Source of the DNA: Mycetocola miduiensis
Lineage (GTDB): Bacteria > Actinomycetota > Actinomycetes > Actinomycetales > Microbacteriaceae
DNA: 64,000 bases
Direction: 5' to 3'
NCBI RefSeq assembly: GCF_900115155.1
Contig: NZ_FOVM01000005.1
Span: 124,001-188,000 of the forward strand
Made by a program: the position numbers and the translations under genes. Positions 34,268 to 43,222 of this stretch are shown piece after piece. Numbering within the stretch: position 1 is the first letter of the stretch; each line of letters begins with the position of its first letter. The notes under the pieces were generated by a model that ran no database searches, was not told the DNA's origin, and saw nothing but the letters and a program-made list of their open reading frames with translations.

Positions 34268-35047
34268 TCACCATGGCTTCTCGACATAGTCACTGTTCCT
34301 GTCCTCACCGCGCTGGCTTGAATCCTGGTCCTGCTTCTCCTGCTCGGCCTGGTCCCCGCGCTCTTGCAGGTCGTCGACCTTGCCTCCTCCCCCGTCGCCC
34401 TGCTCCTCAGGCTGGCCGGCATCCGGCCCCGCTTGCTCGGGAGCATCCTGCTGCTCGCTCTGGCGAAGTTTTTCGGTGACCCGCTCATCGGCCTGCTGCA
34501 GCCGCTCGGCTGTGCCGTCTTCTGGCTGCTGCGGAGTCGGCTGCTCCTGCTGGTTCTGTTGTTGTTCCTCCGGCGGTTGCTGCTCGAAGCAGCCTTCGTC
34601 CGCTCCGGCGTCCAGGACGGCCTTGGCGGTCTCGTACAGCTTGATCGCCCCCGCGAAGTAGCCGGCATCGAAGTATGAGTCACCCTGCATTTCCCAGGCC
34701 AGGGCGAGATTCACGCGCACTTCGCATCGGCGCTCCTGCGGTGCTCTCCCGAGTGCTTCAGCAAGGTCATCGGTCGCATCTGAGTATGCCTGCCCTGCGG
34801 CTTGCGCTGTACCCCTGTTGAAGTAGGGGATCCAGGGCTCGGCGACGTTGAGGAACATGAGCGAATCGGATGCCTCGATGCTGCGGTCGAAATTGCCCTG
34901 TTCATACGCGTCGATTCCTCGCTGCGCGAGGAGAGGCATGCTGATCAGCTTCCAGGCAACGAACAGCGCAAGGAGCACAACCGGGAAGGAGAACAGGATC
35001 ATCCTCCGCCGGGTCTGTTTCGCGGAGGACGTCGCCTTAAGCAGCAT
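34268..35047 (-). CDS. TPR-like membrane protein with Gln/Glu-rich tail (BatC-like)
   Basis: A 259-residue protein. A single N-terminal membrane helix (about 17-36) precedes a helical repeat region with YEQGNFDRSIEASDSL, YFNRGTAQAAGQ and SYFDAGYFAGAIKLYETAK, resembling tetratricopeptide repeats. The last 100 residues are disordered and rich in Gln, Glu, Asp and Pro. The start at 35047 overlaps the end of the VWA gene by 11 bases. It is the last gene of the MoxR-DUF58-VWA operon, the position of BatC-type proteins. Its role is probably scaffolding of the VWA proteins (inference). Confidence 0.8.
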   Translation of the reverse strand: MLLKATSSAKQTRRRMILFSFPVVLLALFVAWKLISMPLLAQRGIDAYEQGNFDRSIEASDSLMFLNVAEPWIPYFNRGTAQAAGQAYSDATDDLAEALGRAPQERRCEVRVNLALAWEMQGDSYFDAGYFAGAIKLYETAKAVLDAGADEGCFEQQPPEEQQQNQQEQPTPQQPEDGTAERLQQADERVTEKLRQSEQQDAPEQAGPDAGQPEEQGDGGGGKVDDLQERGDQAEQEKQDQDSSQRGEDRNSDYVEKPW

Positions 35048-36056
35048 GACCGCCCCCTTCCAGGCGGCGGAGGTCACGGAGCGCGACAGCGAGTGCGCCG
35101 ATCTCGGTGAGGGCCAGCATCCCGAACCCAATAGCGAAGATCCAGTAGAACTCGGGGGTGTCGACCACCGGTTCCCGTTCGGCACTGACATCGCCCACAG
35201 TGATCCCCGCGATGGCCGCGTCGACGGGTGCTGCGGCATCGCGGTGCAGGTAGTCCACGCCGAGCTGCATCGCGATCGACTCCAGCGCCACCTCGTCGAT
35301 GCGGGAGACCGCTTCCTGCATGCCTCCGTCGCCGAACCAGGTGATGTATGGCCGGTCGGCGTCGCTCTCGTCGTATCCGTTGAACTGCCGCATGCGACCA
35401 CCGGACGCGGTGCCGTAACCGAGCACCGCACCCTCATCGACGAACGTGCCGACGGGCTCGAACGACTCAGGCGCCTGCGCAACGGTCTGTTCGCCATCGC
35501 CGAGGTAGAACAGAACGCGCGTGCGGTCCGGGTATTGTTCGGCGTCCCCTGCCAGTCGTTCGGCGAGATACCCGGCGGGAGCCGAGATGCTGCTGCCGCT
35601 CGAATAGATCGTCACCTCCTGGTTCAGGGCGTTGGCTCCGGACACGAGGGCGGACGTGTCGGTCGTGAGCGGCAGACGCTGCACCGTTTCGGCGTCGAAG
35701 GTGATCAGCGAGAACCGCGCCCCCGCGAGTTCGGAAGCGATGTCAGCGATGTCCGCGCGGACGCCAACGAGGCGGGGTTCGCCTGCCGGGCCGTAATCCT
35801 CGGCCGCCATGCTGCTCGTGGTGTCGACCACGAAATAGACGTCGACATCCCCTGACGCTGTCGGGGGCCGGAGGTTGGTGGGCAGCCCAGGACGGAGAGC
35901 AAGCCCGAACAACAGGATCACCATTCCCAGCCGAATCAGCCAGTGCCAGGAGCCCGGCCGTTTCGGCGCCCGGGCGAACTGCACTATCGCGAAGAGTGCC
36001 ATGGTGCCGAGGATGAAAACAAGCATCCCGATCGGGAGGAGTGGCGAGAAGGTCAT
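35037..36056 (-). CDS. VWA domain-containing membrane protein (BatB-like)
   Basis: A 339-residue protein with two N-terminal membrane helices (about 5-25 and 42-60), a von Willebrand factor A domain, and a C-terminal helix (about 305-328). The MIDAS metal site is visible as VVDTTSSMAAED (DxTxS). It starts by a four-base overlap (36053-36056) with the preceding VWA gene. Together the two resemble the BatA/BatB pair of MoxR operons, where VWA proteins bind metal-dependent partners at the membrane. The function in this organism is unknown. Confidence 0.87.
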   Translation of the reverse strand: MTFSPLLPIGMLVFILGTMALFAIVQFARAPKRPGSWHWLIRLGMVILLFGLALRPGLPTNLRPPTASGDVDVYFVVDTTSSMAAEDYGPAGEPRLVGVRADIADIASELAGARFSLITFDAETVQRLPLTTDTSALVSGANALNQEVTIYSSGSSISAPAGYLAERLAGDAEQYPDRTRVLFYLGDGEQTVAQAPESFEPVGTFVDEGAVLGYGTASGGRMRQFNGYDESDADRPYITWFGDGGMQEAVSRIDEVALESIAMQLGVDYLHRDAAAPVDAAIAGITVGDVSAEREPVVDTPEFYWIFAIGFGMLALTEIGALAVALRDLRRLEGGGHAA

Positions 36057-37048
36057 CGCTTGAGCCTCCAGCCGAAGTACATGATCAGCGCCGTGCCGAG
36101 CACGCTCAGGACGAACGGCCAGCTGGGCTCATCCGTTCGGACGAGCATGGGTTCGCCGGTCAGCCGGGTGGTCTGCTGCTGTTCTATCCCGTCGACGATC
36201 GAGGGGATGGCAGACGGATCGGCGAGCGCGAAATAGCCTCCGTCGGTTGCGAGGACCACCTGTTTCATCTCGTTGGCGAACTCAGCGATGTATTCCTTGC
36301 TCGAGACGTCGCCCGGGTTGATGCCATAGACACGGACACTCCGCTCGGTCGCGAGAGCCCCGGCCTCCGGGAGGGTGAGGATCGGCCGACCTGCGACGTA
36401 GTTGTCGGTGGCGAGCACGATCGAACGGGACCGTTCCTTGTCGACGTCATCGAATCGCAGGACGCACGAGCCGAGACCGTCGCCGATGAGGGATGAGCCC
36501 TCGCCGAGCAGGGTTCCGTTGATGAATTCGTAGTCGGAGAGAGGCGACGACAGGTCGTTCTCAAGGTAGGCGAGCTGCTCCTGGACGAAGCGGTAATCGG
36601 TGGTCAGGGGAAAATAGGTGACGGCGGATGCGTTGAACAGCACGAGGCCGATCCGTTCACCGTCGAAGTTGTCGACGAGATCCCGGAATGTCCTTACGAT
36701 CGCCGCGTCGTAGTCGACCATCGAACCGGAGACGTCGAGGCAGAGCACGATGTCACGGTTCCGCATCTCGGGCTGGTACGTGCTTATGCTGACCAGCCGG
36801 GAACTCATCAGCACCGCGGCGACCAGCACGAGTGAAACGACGAGAACAGCGCCGAACAGGGCGGCCCGGTACCGTGCCAACGCGGTCCGGTAAGCGGGCA
36901 GTTCGGTGAGCCTGTCGGAATGGGCCACGGGTACGGCGTCCGCGAGGTTGCGCGCTCGACGCCTCGCGTGCAGCCACAGAGCCAGCACGATAACTCCGGC
37001 GGTAACGACGAGCCAGAGGAGCGGCATCCACCAGTACATCAGCTCCAC
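36053..37048 (-). CDS. VWA domain-containing membrane protein (BatA-like)
   Basis: A 331-residue protein with N-terminal membrane helices (about 8-28 and 62-85), a VWA domain whose MIDAS motif is CLDVSGSMVDYD (DxSxS), and a C-terminal helix (about 308-326). It overlaps the upstream small gene by ten bases and the downstream VWA gene by four, showing tight translational coupling. In homologous operons MoxR AAA+ ATPases act as chaperones for such VWA proteins. Confidence 0.87.
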   Translation of the reverse strand: MELMYWWMPLLWLVVTAGVIVLALWLHARRRARNLADAVPVAHSDRLTELPAYRTALARYRAALFGAVLVVSLVLVAAVLMSSRLVSISTYQPEMRNRDIVLCLDVSGSMVDYDAAIVRTFRDLVDNFDGERIGLVLFNASAVTYFPLTTDYRFVQEQLAYLENDLSSPLSDYEFINGTLLGEGSSLIGDGLGSCVLRFDDVDKERSRSIVLATDNYVAGRPILTLPEAGALATERSVRVYGINPGDVSSKEYIAEFANEMKQVVLATDGGYFALADPSAIPSIVDGIEQQQTTRLTGEPMLVRTDEPSWPFVLSVLGTALIMYFGWRLKR

Positions 37049-37512
37049 GTGCCAACCACCTCCCTCGCCACATCAGCGGAGTACGGCACATCGCCCTGTT
37101 CCACGGCGGCGAACTCAGCCGGGTAGTACTGTTCCACGGCGTCGGCCACCGACCGAAGGTTGGCCTGGTTGAGGTCTTCCAGTGTCATGACCTGTGCTTT
37201 GCGGCCACTCGACTCGAAGACGTAGAACCGCACAAGGGTGCCGAGCTTCTGGTGAGCTGCCCGCGTGCTCAGTTCCTCAGCGCGCCAGGCTTTCTCCACC
37301 TCTTCGATGAGGCCGTAGTACTTGCCCTTCAGCCGGGCCGCCTCAACGAGGGGATCTACGGCCGGTGCCGGTTGCGGCATCCGGTGTTTGCGGTTCGAGA
37401 ACCACCAGACGAACAGATACCAGGCTGCGACAAGCACAAGGAGGATCGTGCCGAGGATCGCCCAGATCGGCGCGTACATCGTCGGCGGGTAGAAGCCGTC
37501 ACCGCCTGGCAT
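37039..37512 (-). CDS. small membrane protein of the MoxR operon (DUF4381-like)
   Basis: A 157-residue protein with one membrane helix near the N-terminus (about 18-38, WAILGTILLVLVAAWYLFVWW) and a cytoplasmic helical domain (about 60-140). The place between DUF58 and VWA genes is that of DUF4381-type proteins in related operons, which is the basis for the name. The start at 37512 is preceded by GGAGGGA and overlaps the DUF58 gene by 14 bases. Confidence 0.75.
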   Translation of the reverse strand: MPGGDGFYPPTMYAPIWAILGTILLVLVAAWYLFVWWFSNRKHRMPQPAPAVDPLVEAARLKGKYYGLIEEVEKAWRAEELSTRAAHQKLGTLVRFYVFESSGRKAQVMTLEDLNQANLRSVADAVEQYYPAEFAAVEQGDVPYSADVAREVVGTWS

Positions 37513-38392
37513 GGTTGTGTCCCTCCAGCAGACGGAAGAGCCCGGGTACGACATCCTCTTCGCTTGTCATGCGGTGACTGGAGATGCCGATCCGGTCGAG
37601 CAGGTCTGCGGATGCAGCGGTCCGGGTCGCGACCGCGGCCTCGAACTCGGCCCGTAGCGCGCTGTCCCTGCGAAAGAACGGCGGGAGGTCCCGCCCGTCG
37701 GCGACATCGATCATGTCCTTGTCGGCGTAGTCGCCGAGGGTGGGATCGACGTCGCCGATGGTGATCCAGAGGATCTCGTGCTGGGCGTGCAGTCGCCGAA
37801 CCAGTTGCAGTTCCTCGACCTGCCCGGCCAGAGCGCCGTCGTCCGCGACCACGATGAGCAGCATCCGACGACGGAACGTTCGCCGGACGTAGTCGAGCTG
37901 TGCGGCAAGGCGACTGGGACCGGCGCTCATGCTCGTGCGCTGGTGGATCACGCGGAGAAGTCGTTCGAGGTGCGACTCCGTACCGCGAAGCGGAACGTAT
38001 TCGGTGCCGTCCGCATCGCCGGCCACAAGCCCGACATGGTCACCATGGCGCACGGCCAGGTAACCGATCACCCCGGCAGCCAGAATGGCGATGTCGCGCT
38101 TCGGCGTCCCGCCCTCGGACAACGCGGCGAAGTCCCTGCCTGTGTCGACGACGAGGAGCACCGCGTGTTTCTTCGTGGCGATGTACCTCTTGATCAGCGG
38201 GGAACCGACGCGGGCTGTTGCTTTCCAGTCGATGTCCTTGACGTCGTCGCCCGGTATGTATGCGCGCAGGTCGTCGAAATCGAGGCTCTTGCCGTGGAAG
38301 AGCGACACGTACTCGCCGTCGAGAAGTCCGCGTACCCGGCGATGGGCGCGGATCGCCAGTCGTGTCCTCACGCGGTGGAGCAGTTCGTCCAC
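37499..38392 (-). CDS. DUF58 domain-containing protein
   Basis: A 297-residue soluble protein with the DUF58 signature DFDDLRAYIPGDDVKDIDWKATAR and a degenerate VWA-like C-terminal half (VLLVVDTGRDFAALSEG, LIVVADDGALAG). It lies eight bases after moxR and overlaps the next gene. DUF58 proteins are regular partners of MoxR ATPases; the biochemical role is not established. Confidence 0.88.
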   Translation of the reverse strand: MDELLHRVRTRLAIRAHRRVRGLLDGEYVSLFHGKSLDFDDLRAYIPGDDVKDIDWKATARVGSPLIKRYIATKKHAVLLVVDTGRDFAALSEGGTPKRDIAILAAGVIGYLAVRHGDHVGLVAGDADGTEYVPLRGTESHLERLLRVIHQRTSMSAGPSRLAAQLDYVRRTFRRRMLLIVVADDGALAGQVEELQLVRRLHAQHEILWITIGDVDPTLGDYADKDMIDVADGRDLPPFFRRDSALRAEFEAAVATRTAASADLLDRIGISSHRMTSEEDVVPGLFRLLEGHNHARR

Positions 38393-38400
38393 GATGCGTC

Positions 38401-39411
38401 CTAGGGAACGGAGATCGCCGCGAAGATCGCGTCGATGATTGTTTCAGGTTCCACGTTATCTGCGGCTGCCTCGAAGCCCAGGATCAGCCGGTGCCGGAGC
38501 ACCTGGTGCCGGAAGAATTTGACGTCCTCCGGGATGACATGGTCACGTCCGTTGAGCAGGGCAAGGGCGCGCGCGACAGCGCTGAAGGCGATCGATGCGC
38601 GGGGGCTCGCGCCGTACTGGATGTATGCCGCGAGGTCTGGGGAAAGGTACTGTTCGGCGTTCCGGGAGACGAAAACGGCCTGGACGATGTAGTTCAGGAT
38701 CGACGGGTCGAGATACACCCTCCGTACGAGCGACTGGAGAAACAGCACGTCGTCGATGGATGCGGAGGCGAGTGCAGGGGCCGCATCGTCGTAGATGCCC
38801 GAATTGACCCTGCGCACGATCTCCGCCTCGTCGGTGAGGCTTGGATAATCGAGGTTCTCCTTGATGAGGAACCGGTCGAGCTGTGCTTCGGGCAGGTGAT
38901 ACGTGCCCTCCTGCTCGATCGGGTTCTGCGTCGCCAGCACCAGGAACGGCTGCGGAAGCGGGTAGTTCACGCCGCCGATGGAGGTCTGGCGCTCCTGCAT
39001 CGCCTCGAGCATCGCCGACTGGGTTTTCGCGCTCGACCGGTTGATCTCATCAAGCAGCACGAAGTTCGCGTGGACCGGCCCGAGCTGGGTGTCGAAGCGC
39101 CCGGTCGCCGGGTCGAAGATCTGCGTTCCGATGATGTCGGACGGCAGGAGGTCCGGCGTGCACTGGATGCGCTTGAACCGGGCCTGGACGGCTTCGGCGA
39201 TTGCCTCGGCGGCCGTGGTCTTGGCAAGGCCGGGCACGCTCTCCAGCAACACGTGCCCGCCGGTCATCATGGCAACGAGAAGGCTGGTTCGGAGGCTCGA
39301 CTGCCCGACGACCTTCGCGCCGTACGCACGGACGATCGTGGTGAGGATGTCGTGGGCACGCGCCAACTCGGTCGGCTGGACCGGCGTGCTGGGTTCTGCT
39401 GTCAGTGTCAC
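38401..39411 (-). CDS. MoxR-family AAA+ ATPase
   Basis: A 336-residue AAA+ chaperone. Walker A is GLAKTTAAEAI (about residue 60), Walker B with the MoxR insertion is LLDEINRSSAKTQSAMLEAM (about 125), and sensor 1 is ATQNPIEQEGTYHLPEAQLDRF. The C-terminal lid ends with HVIPEDVKFFRHQVLRHRLIL. It is the first gene of a six-gene operon (38401 down to 34268). The GTG start is preceded by GGAGAGAAG, and TAGACT at about 39470-39475 may be its promoter -10. Confidence 0.92.
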   Translation of the reverse strand: MTLTAEPSTPVQPTELARAHDILTTIVRAYGAKVVGQSSLRTSLLVAMMTGGHVLLESVPGLAKTTAAEAIAEAVQARFKRIQCTPDLLPSDIIGTQIFDPATGRFDTQLGPVHANFVLLDEINRSSAKTQSAMLEAMQERQTSIGGVNYPLPQPFLVLATQNPIEQEGTYHLPEAQLDRFLIKENLDYPSLTDEAEIVRRVNSGIYDDAAPALASASIDDVLFLQSLVRRVYLDPSILNYIVQAVFVSRNAEQYLSPDLAAYIQYGASPRASIAFSAVARALALLNGRDHVIPEDVKFFRHQVLRHRLILGFEAAADNVEPETIIDAIFAAISVP

Positions 39412-40171
39412 GGCGGGCTTCTCTCCAGAAGTCGCGCGGGAGCGTCGTTGCCGCCCACGGTTCGGTCAGTCTAATCGACGGAATCCGCCACCCTGCTGGG
39501 AATTTGCACCGTTCGATACACCGGATTCAGGCGAGCACCCGGCCGGCTGTTGCCAGCAGAAAATCTACGAGCAGTAGAAGCTCCTCCATCGCCGCTACCG
39601 GCTCCTCGTCGGGCAGACTGCCCCGTCTCAGCGCTTCCCCTCGCTCGAGGCTTGGCGACGACGTCGACCGCGAGCTGTTCACCGAGGCGCCCGACCACGT
39701 CGGGGTGGGTGCGCCGAACCGTCGCGAGCCCTTGATCGACCGCCCGGCGGTGTCCCGGAGACCAGGGTCTGCGCGACCGTACCGATGTATGGCGTGATCC
39801 GATAGCCCGTGATCGCGCTACCGCCGTTCGGTGGCGCCGTCCGCGTGAGAGTGACGGCGGACCGGTTCGCGACCGTGGCGGTCACATTCGTGGACGCCCC
39901 GAGTACCGTCACCGCGATTGCGGTCGGAGTTACCGCGTTCGACGGCGCCGCCCCCAGACCGATCGCCGAGACCTCGAGTCCCTGGCCCAGCAGTCGCTTG
40001 TGCATGTCTTCCGCCCTTCGTGGTCGTGTCGCCGACATCGCAGGCCTGCGTACGCTCGCAAACCCCGCCGGAACAGGCGCCATTCCACACCGGGAGCGGT
40101 GACGCAAGCCCACGAGGGATCGCCAACAGCGGGCGTATCGTTCTCTCGTAGTTTGCGAAGGAGCGCGTTGC
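39412..40171. other. 760-base region of gene debris upstream of moxR and the kinase
   Basis: Apart from the chimeric remnant at 39679-40005, I see no intact gene. The part next to moxR (39412-39480) holds its leader and promoter. 39550-39700 has short open frames on both strands that I cannot assign. The last 160 bases carry the kinase leader with GAAGGAG before its ATG. Confidence 0.5.
39679..40005 (-). pseudogene. chimeric remnant: aldo/keto reductase N-terminus joined to a fibronectin type III fragment
   Basis: The reading frame begins at an ATG behind GGAAG with MHKRLLGQGLEVSAIGLG, the exact opening of an aldo/keto reductase. After about 19 residues it switches to sequence of a fibronectin type III domain (TNVTATVANRSAVTLTRTAP, then NGGSAITGYRITPYIGT). 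It then ends in about 20 arginine-rich residues with no family likeness. Neither part can fold as a complete domain. The simplest explanation is a deletion that joined the start of one gene to the interior of a surface-protein gene. Expression of the 108-residue product is possible, because start and ribosome site are intact. Confidence 0.65.
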
Positions 40172-41986
40172 ATGAGTACTCCGTCCACCCTCGTCGCCGA
40201 TCGCTACCGGCTGATGGCGATGCTCGGCGCGGGCGGAATGGGAATCGTCTGGCATGCCTGGGACGAGCGCCTGCACCGCGATGTCGCGCTGAAGATGCTG
40301 CGCACCCAACTCGAGTTGACGGATGCCGAACGTCAGTTGGCAACTGATCGGGCGATGCGGGAAGCACGGATCACTGCCGGGCTTCATCATCCCCACGCCG
40401 TTACGGTGTTCGACGTCGTCGAGCACGACGGCCAGCCGTGCATCGTGATGCAGCTCATCGAGTCCACGCCGCTGTCGACCTTGCTGCGCGAGCACGGCAC
40501 GCTAACCCCGTCCGAGACGGCGCGGACCGGGGCGCAGGTGGGCTCGGCCCTGGCAGCGGCCCACAAGCTGCGGATCGTGCATCGGGACGTCAAGCCGGGG
40601 AACATCCTCATCACGGCGGACGGCTCGGCGATGATCAGCGACTTCGGCATCTCCCACGCGCTCGGCGATGCGACGATCACCGCGACGGGAATGATGCACG
40701 GCACTCCCGCATACCTCGCGCCCGAGGTGGCGCGGGGCCTGCCGACGAGCTTCGCGTCCGACGTCTTTTCTTTCGGCTCGACTCTCTACACGATGCTCGA
40801 GGGTGCACCGCCGTTCGGTTCGGACAAGAACGCTATCGCGCTGCTCCACAAGGTGGCCCGGGGCGAGTACTCGCCGCCTGAGCACGCTGGTCCGCTTGCG
40901 CCGTTACTGCGGGAGATGCTCGCGGCTGATCCGAAACGCCGGCCGAGCATGACATCGGTCGTCGAGTCGTTGACGGCGTTGCACGACGACATCCGGGTCC
41001 CGCCTGCGGCGGTAGCCGTCGATCCGGATTCGTCGCCGGACGCCCCCGCGCCAGCGGACCCCGAGGGCGTGGACCCCGAGGGCGTGGACCTCGAGGGCGT
41101 GCGGACCGAGGTCTTCGACGACGTTGAGACCGAGCGCATCGACGATGTCGGAACTGAACGCATCGAGGGCGCCGACACCGAACGCATCGAGGATGCCGGA
41201 ACCGAACGGATCGCGGATGCCGCGACCGCGGTGCACGACCCCACCGTGCCGACGGTTCCCGTCGACCGTCCCACCCGCTACGAACCACCCACCGGCACGA
41301 CGGAGCGATTGGGGGCACCGGCAGTCCTTCCCCGGGTGACGACGGATGCGGAACCCGCACACGTTATACCTCATACGGAAACCCCGCCGGTGAGGCCGAA
41401 CAGGTGGCGTCGCCGGACGGGTGTGATCGCCGGCATCATGGTTGTAGTGGCTGCCCTCCTTGTCGGAGCGATTCTGCTTTTCAATCCGCTCCAGCCTGGT
41501 GCCGGCGACGCTGCGGAACCCGCGATCAGCCCCACCCCGACCCCAACGACGGGCAGCCCGGCACCCCCATCGCAGGCCGCTTCGCCGTCGACCGCCCCCT
41601 CCCCCACTTCGCCGCCCGCGTCCGCGCAGCCGTCGGCGACGCCTGAGCCGGTTCCGCCGACGCCCGAACAGCGGGCTGTCGAGACGGTCTCCGGCTACTA
41701 CGCGATGCTGCCGGGCGATATCGACGGCGCATGGCCGATGATGAGCGCCGACTACCAGGAGAACCATGCCGGTGGCCGACGCGCCTACGAGGCGTTCTGG
41801 GGGAACATCGCCGACGTCGAAATCGCCGATGTCAGCGCATCGGCGCCCGACCGGGCACAGGCGACGCTCACCTACTTCTTCCGCGATGGGCGCGTGGTGA
41901 AGGAGGTGACGTCCTACCGGCTGGTGGACGAAGGCGGCCTGCTCAAGATCGCTGCAACCGATGTGCTCAGCAGCACGGAACTCTGA
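40172..41986 (+). CDS. membrane-anchored eukaryotic-type Ser/Thr protein kinase
   Basis: A 604-residue PknB-like kinase. The N-terminal catalytic domain (about 11-275) shows GAGGMGIVW, the lysine in VALKML, HRDVKPGN, DFGIS, and the activation loop GTPAYLAPE. A cytoplasmic juxtamembrane stretch follows. It contains three EGVD-type repeats and four tandem TERI(D/E)(D/G)-type repeats (about 318-352). One membrane helix lies at about 417-437. A Pro/Ser/Thr-rich stalk follows, then an extracellular domain of about 100 residues resembling NTF2-like/DUF4878 folds (VSGYYAMLPGDIDGAW). It has no PASTA domains. GAAGGAG precedes the ATG. Extracellular ligand unknown. Confidence 0.92.
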   Translation: MSTPSTLVADRYRLMAMLGAGGMGIVWHAWDERLHRDVALKMLRTQLELTDAERQLATDRAMREARITAGLHHPHAVTVFDVVEHDGQPCIVMQLIESTPLSTLLREHGTLTPSETARTGAQVGSALAAAHKLRIVHRDVKPGNILITADGSAMISDFGISHALGDATITATGMMHGTPAYLAPEVARGLPTSFASDVFSFGSTLYTMLEGAPPFGSDKNAIALLHKVARGEYSPPEHAGPLAPLLREMLAADPKRRPSMTSVVESLTALHDDIRVPPAAVAVDPDSSPDAPAPADPEGVDPEGVDLEGVRTEVFDDVETERIDDVGTERIEGADTERIEDAGTERIADAATAVHDPTVPTVPVDRPTRYEPPTGTTERLGAPAVLPRVTTDAEPAHVIPHTETPPVRPNRWRRRTGVIAGIMVVVAALLVGAILLFNPLQPGAGDAAEPAISPTPTPTTGSPAPPSQAASPSTAPSPTSPPASAQPSATPEPVPPTPEQRAVETVSGYYAMLPGDIDGAWPMMSADYQENHAGGRRAYEAFWGNIADVEIADVSASAPDRAQATLTYFFRDGRVVKEVTSYRLVDEGGLLKIAATDVLSSTEL

Positions 41987-41991
41987 AGCCC

Positions 41992-42507
41992 TTACTTCTT
42001 GCCCTTCTTGTCGTCCACGATTCCGCCGACGAGACCTCCGATCGCCCCGCCCAACACACCGCCGGCCGGTCCGCCAAGGAGCGAACCGATCCCGGCGCCG
42101 ATGCCGGCGAGACTGGAACCGTAGCTCACCCGGGCGATCGTGACGGTGGTTGATCCGCCTGATCCCTCCGAGATCTCGAACGACCCGACTGCTGCCGACG
42201 CCACGACCAATGCGACAGGGCTGGCCTTGCCGCTGGCGGCCATCCTGTCGTAGATGTCACGCGAGGAGAAGTACGCCCGTTCGGCGTCGCCTTTCGGCTC
42301 GCCTGCCTCGTACCCGAGTTTGTACAGCTCCATCAGCGTTCGCACTTCCTCATCGGTGATGAGGTCGCTTGCTTCCAGCCGGTCGAGGATGGCTTTGTGA
42401 TCGCTGATCACGTCGCCTTTGTTCTCATCCATGATGCGCCGGGCTTCAGCGCGTGCCGCGTGCATCAGCCCCGCAATGTCGGTACCGAGATACGTCGCCG
42501 TTTCCAT
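41992..42507 (-). CDS. conserved protein with C-terminal glycine-zipper segment
   Basis: A 171-residue protein. The N-terminal half is charged and helical (ARAEARRIMDENKGDVISDH). The middle contains ASPVALVVASAAVGSFEIS. The C-terminus is a hydrophobic glycine-zipper (GIGAGIGSLLGGPAGG, GGAIGGLVGG) ending in lysines, which suggests membrane insertion or oligomerisation. The start at 42507 follows GGAGGAG. It is convergent with the kinase, with five bases between stops. I do not recognise the family. Confidence 0.7.
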   Translation of the reverse strand: METATYLGTDIAGLMHAARAEARRIMDENKGDVISDHKAILDRLEASDLITDEEVRTLMELYKLGYEAGEPKGDAERAYFSSRDIYDRMAASGKASPVALVVASAAVGSFEISEGSGGSTTVTIARVSYGSSLAGIGAGIGSLLGGPAGGVLGGAIGGLVGGIVDDKKGKK

Positions 42508-42638
42508 GATGCTCCTCCTTCGTGAGCAGCGTGAGTTTTGCTCAGTTATGTGGTATGCCCAGTGAAGCACTTTCGGGGATTCCTCACGAGGGGTCTGGCG
42601 ATCGGGGTACCGTGGGACCGTTGCGGAGGAAGAACCTG

Positions 42639-43202
42639 ATGCGCAGGGTGACTTATTCGATGGGCGTTTCGCTTGACGGCTACATCGTCGGGCCCGACGG
42701 CGGCTTCAACTGGGCGGACCCGGATGACGAGCTCTTTCAATTTGCGATTGACCAGATACGCGGTGTCGGCGTCCATCTGCTTGGGCGGCGACTCTACGAG
42801 TCGATGCTCTACTGGGAGACTGCCGCCCAGGATCCGTCGCTCAGCGACTCAGAACGCGTGTGGACCGAGCTCTGGAATCCACTCCCCAAAGTGGTGTTCT
42901 CCACAGCACTGACCGACGTGAAGAGCAATGCCCGCCTGGCATCCGGCTCCCTGGCCGAGGAGATCGAGCGGTTGAGGGCCCAACCGGGAACGGGCGACAT
43001 CGCGATTGGCGGCGCGACCCTCGCTGCCGAAGCGGCCGCATTGGACCTGATCGACGAGTATCGCCCCAAGGTGTACCCCGTGCTCGTCGGCGGTGGCCTG
43101 CCGTTCTTTCCCCAGAGCGAGCGGCGGGTGGATCTCGAACTCCTCGAGTCCCGCACCTTCCCATCGAAGGTCGTCTATCTCCGCTACCGCGTCAGGCGCT
43201 AA
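42639..43202 (+). CDS. dihydrofolate reductase family protein (RibD C-terminal-like)
   Basis: A 187-residue protein of the DHFR/RibD C-terminal fold common in actinobacteria. It shows YSMGVSLDGYIVGPDGGFNWADPDDE at the N-terminus, the HLLGRRLYESM segment that binds NADPH phosphate, and DIAIGGATLAAEAAALDLIDEY with the glycine-rich cofactor loop. These proteins are rarely true folate reductases, so the substrate is unknown. GGAGGAAG precedes the ATG at 42639; the open frame upstream is not family-like. Confidence 0.85.
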   Translation: MRRVTYSMGVSLDGYIVGPDGGFNWADPDDELFQFAIDQIRGVGVHLLGRRLYESMLYWETAAQDPSLSDSERVWTELWNPLPKVVFSTALTDVKSNARLASGSLAEEIERLRAQPGTGDIAIGGATLAAEAAALDLIDEYRPKVYPVLVGGGLPFFPQSERRVDLELLESRTFPSKVVYLRYRVRR

Positions 43203-43222
43203 CCGCCGCCGAACAGCCCGCC

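Noticed and set aside
32716-34479. 587-codon open frame on the plus strand
   Set aside because: Antisense to proS; composition is that of a shadow frame.
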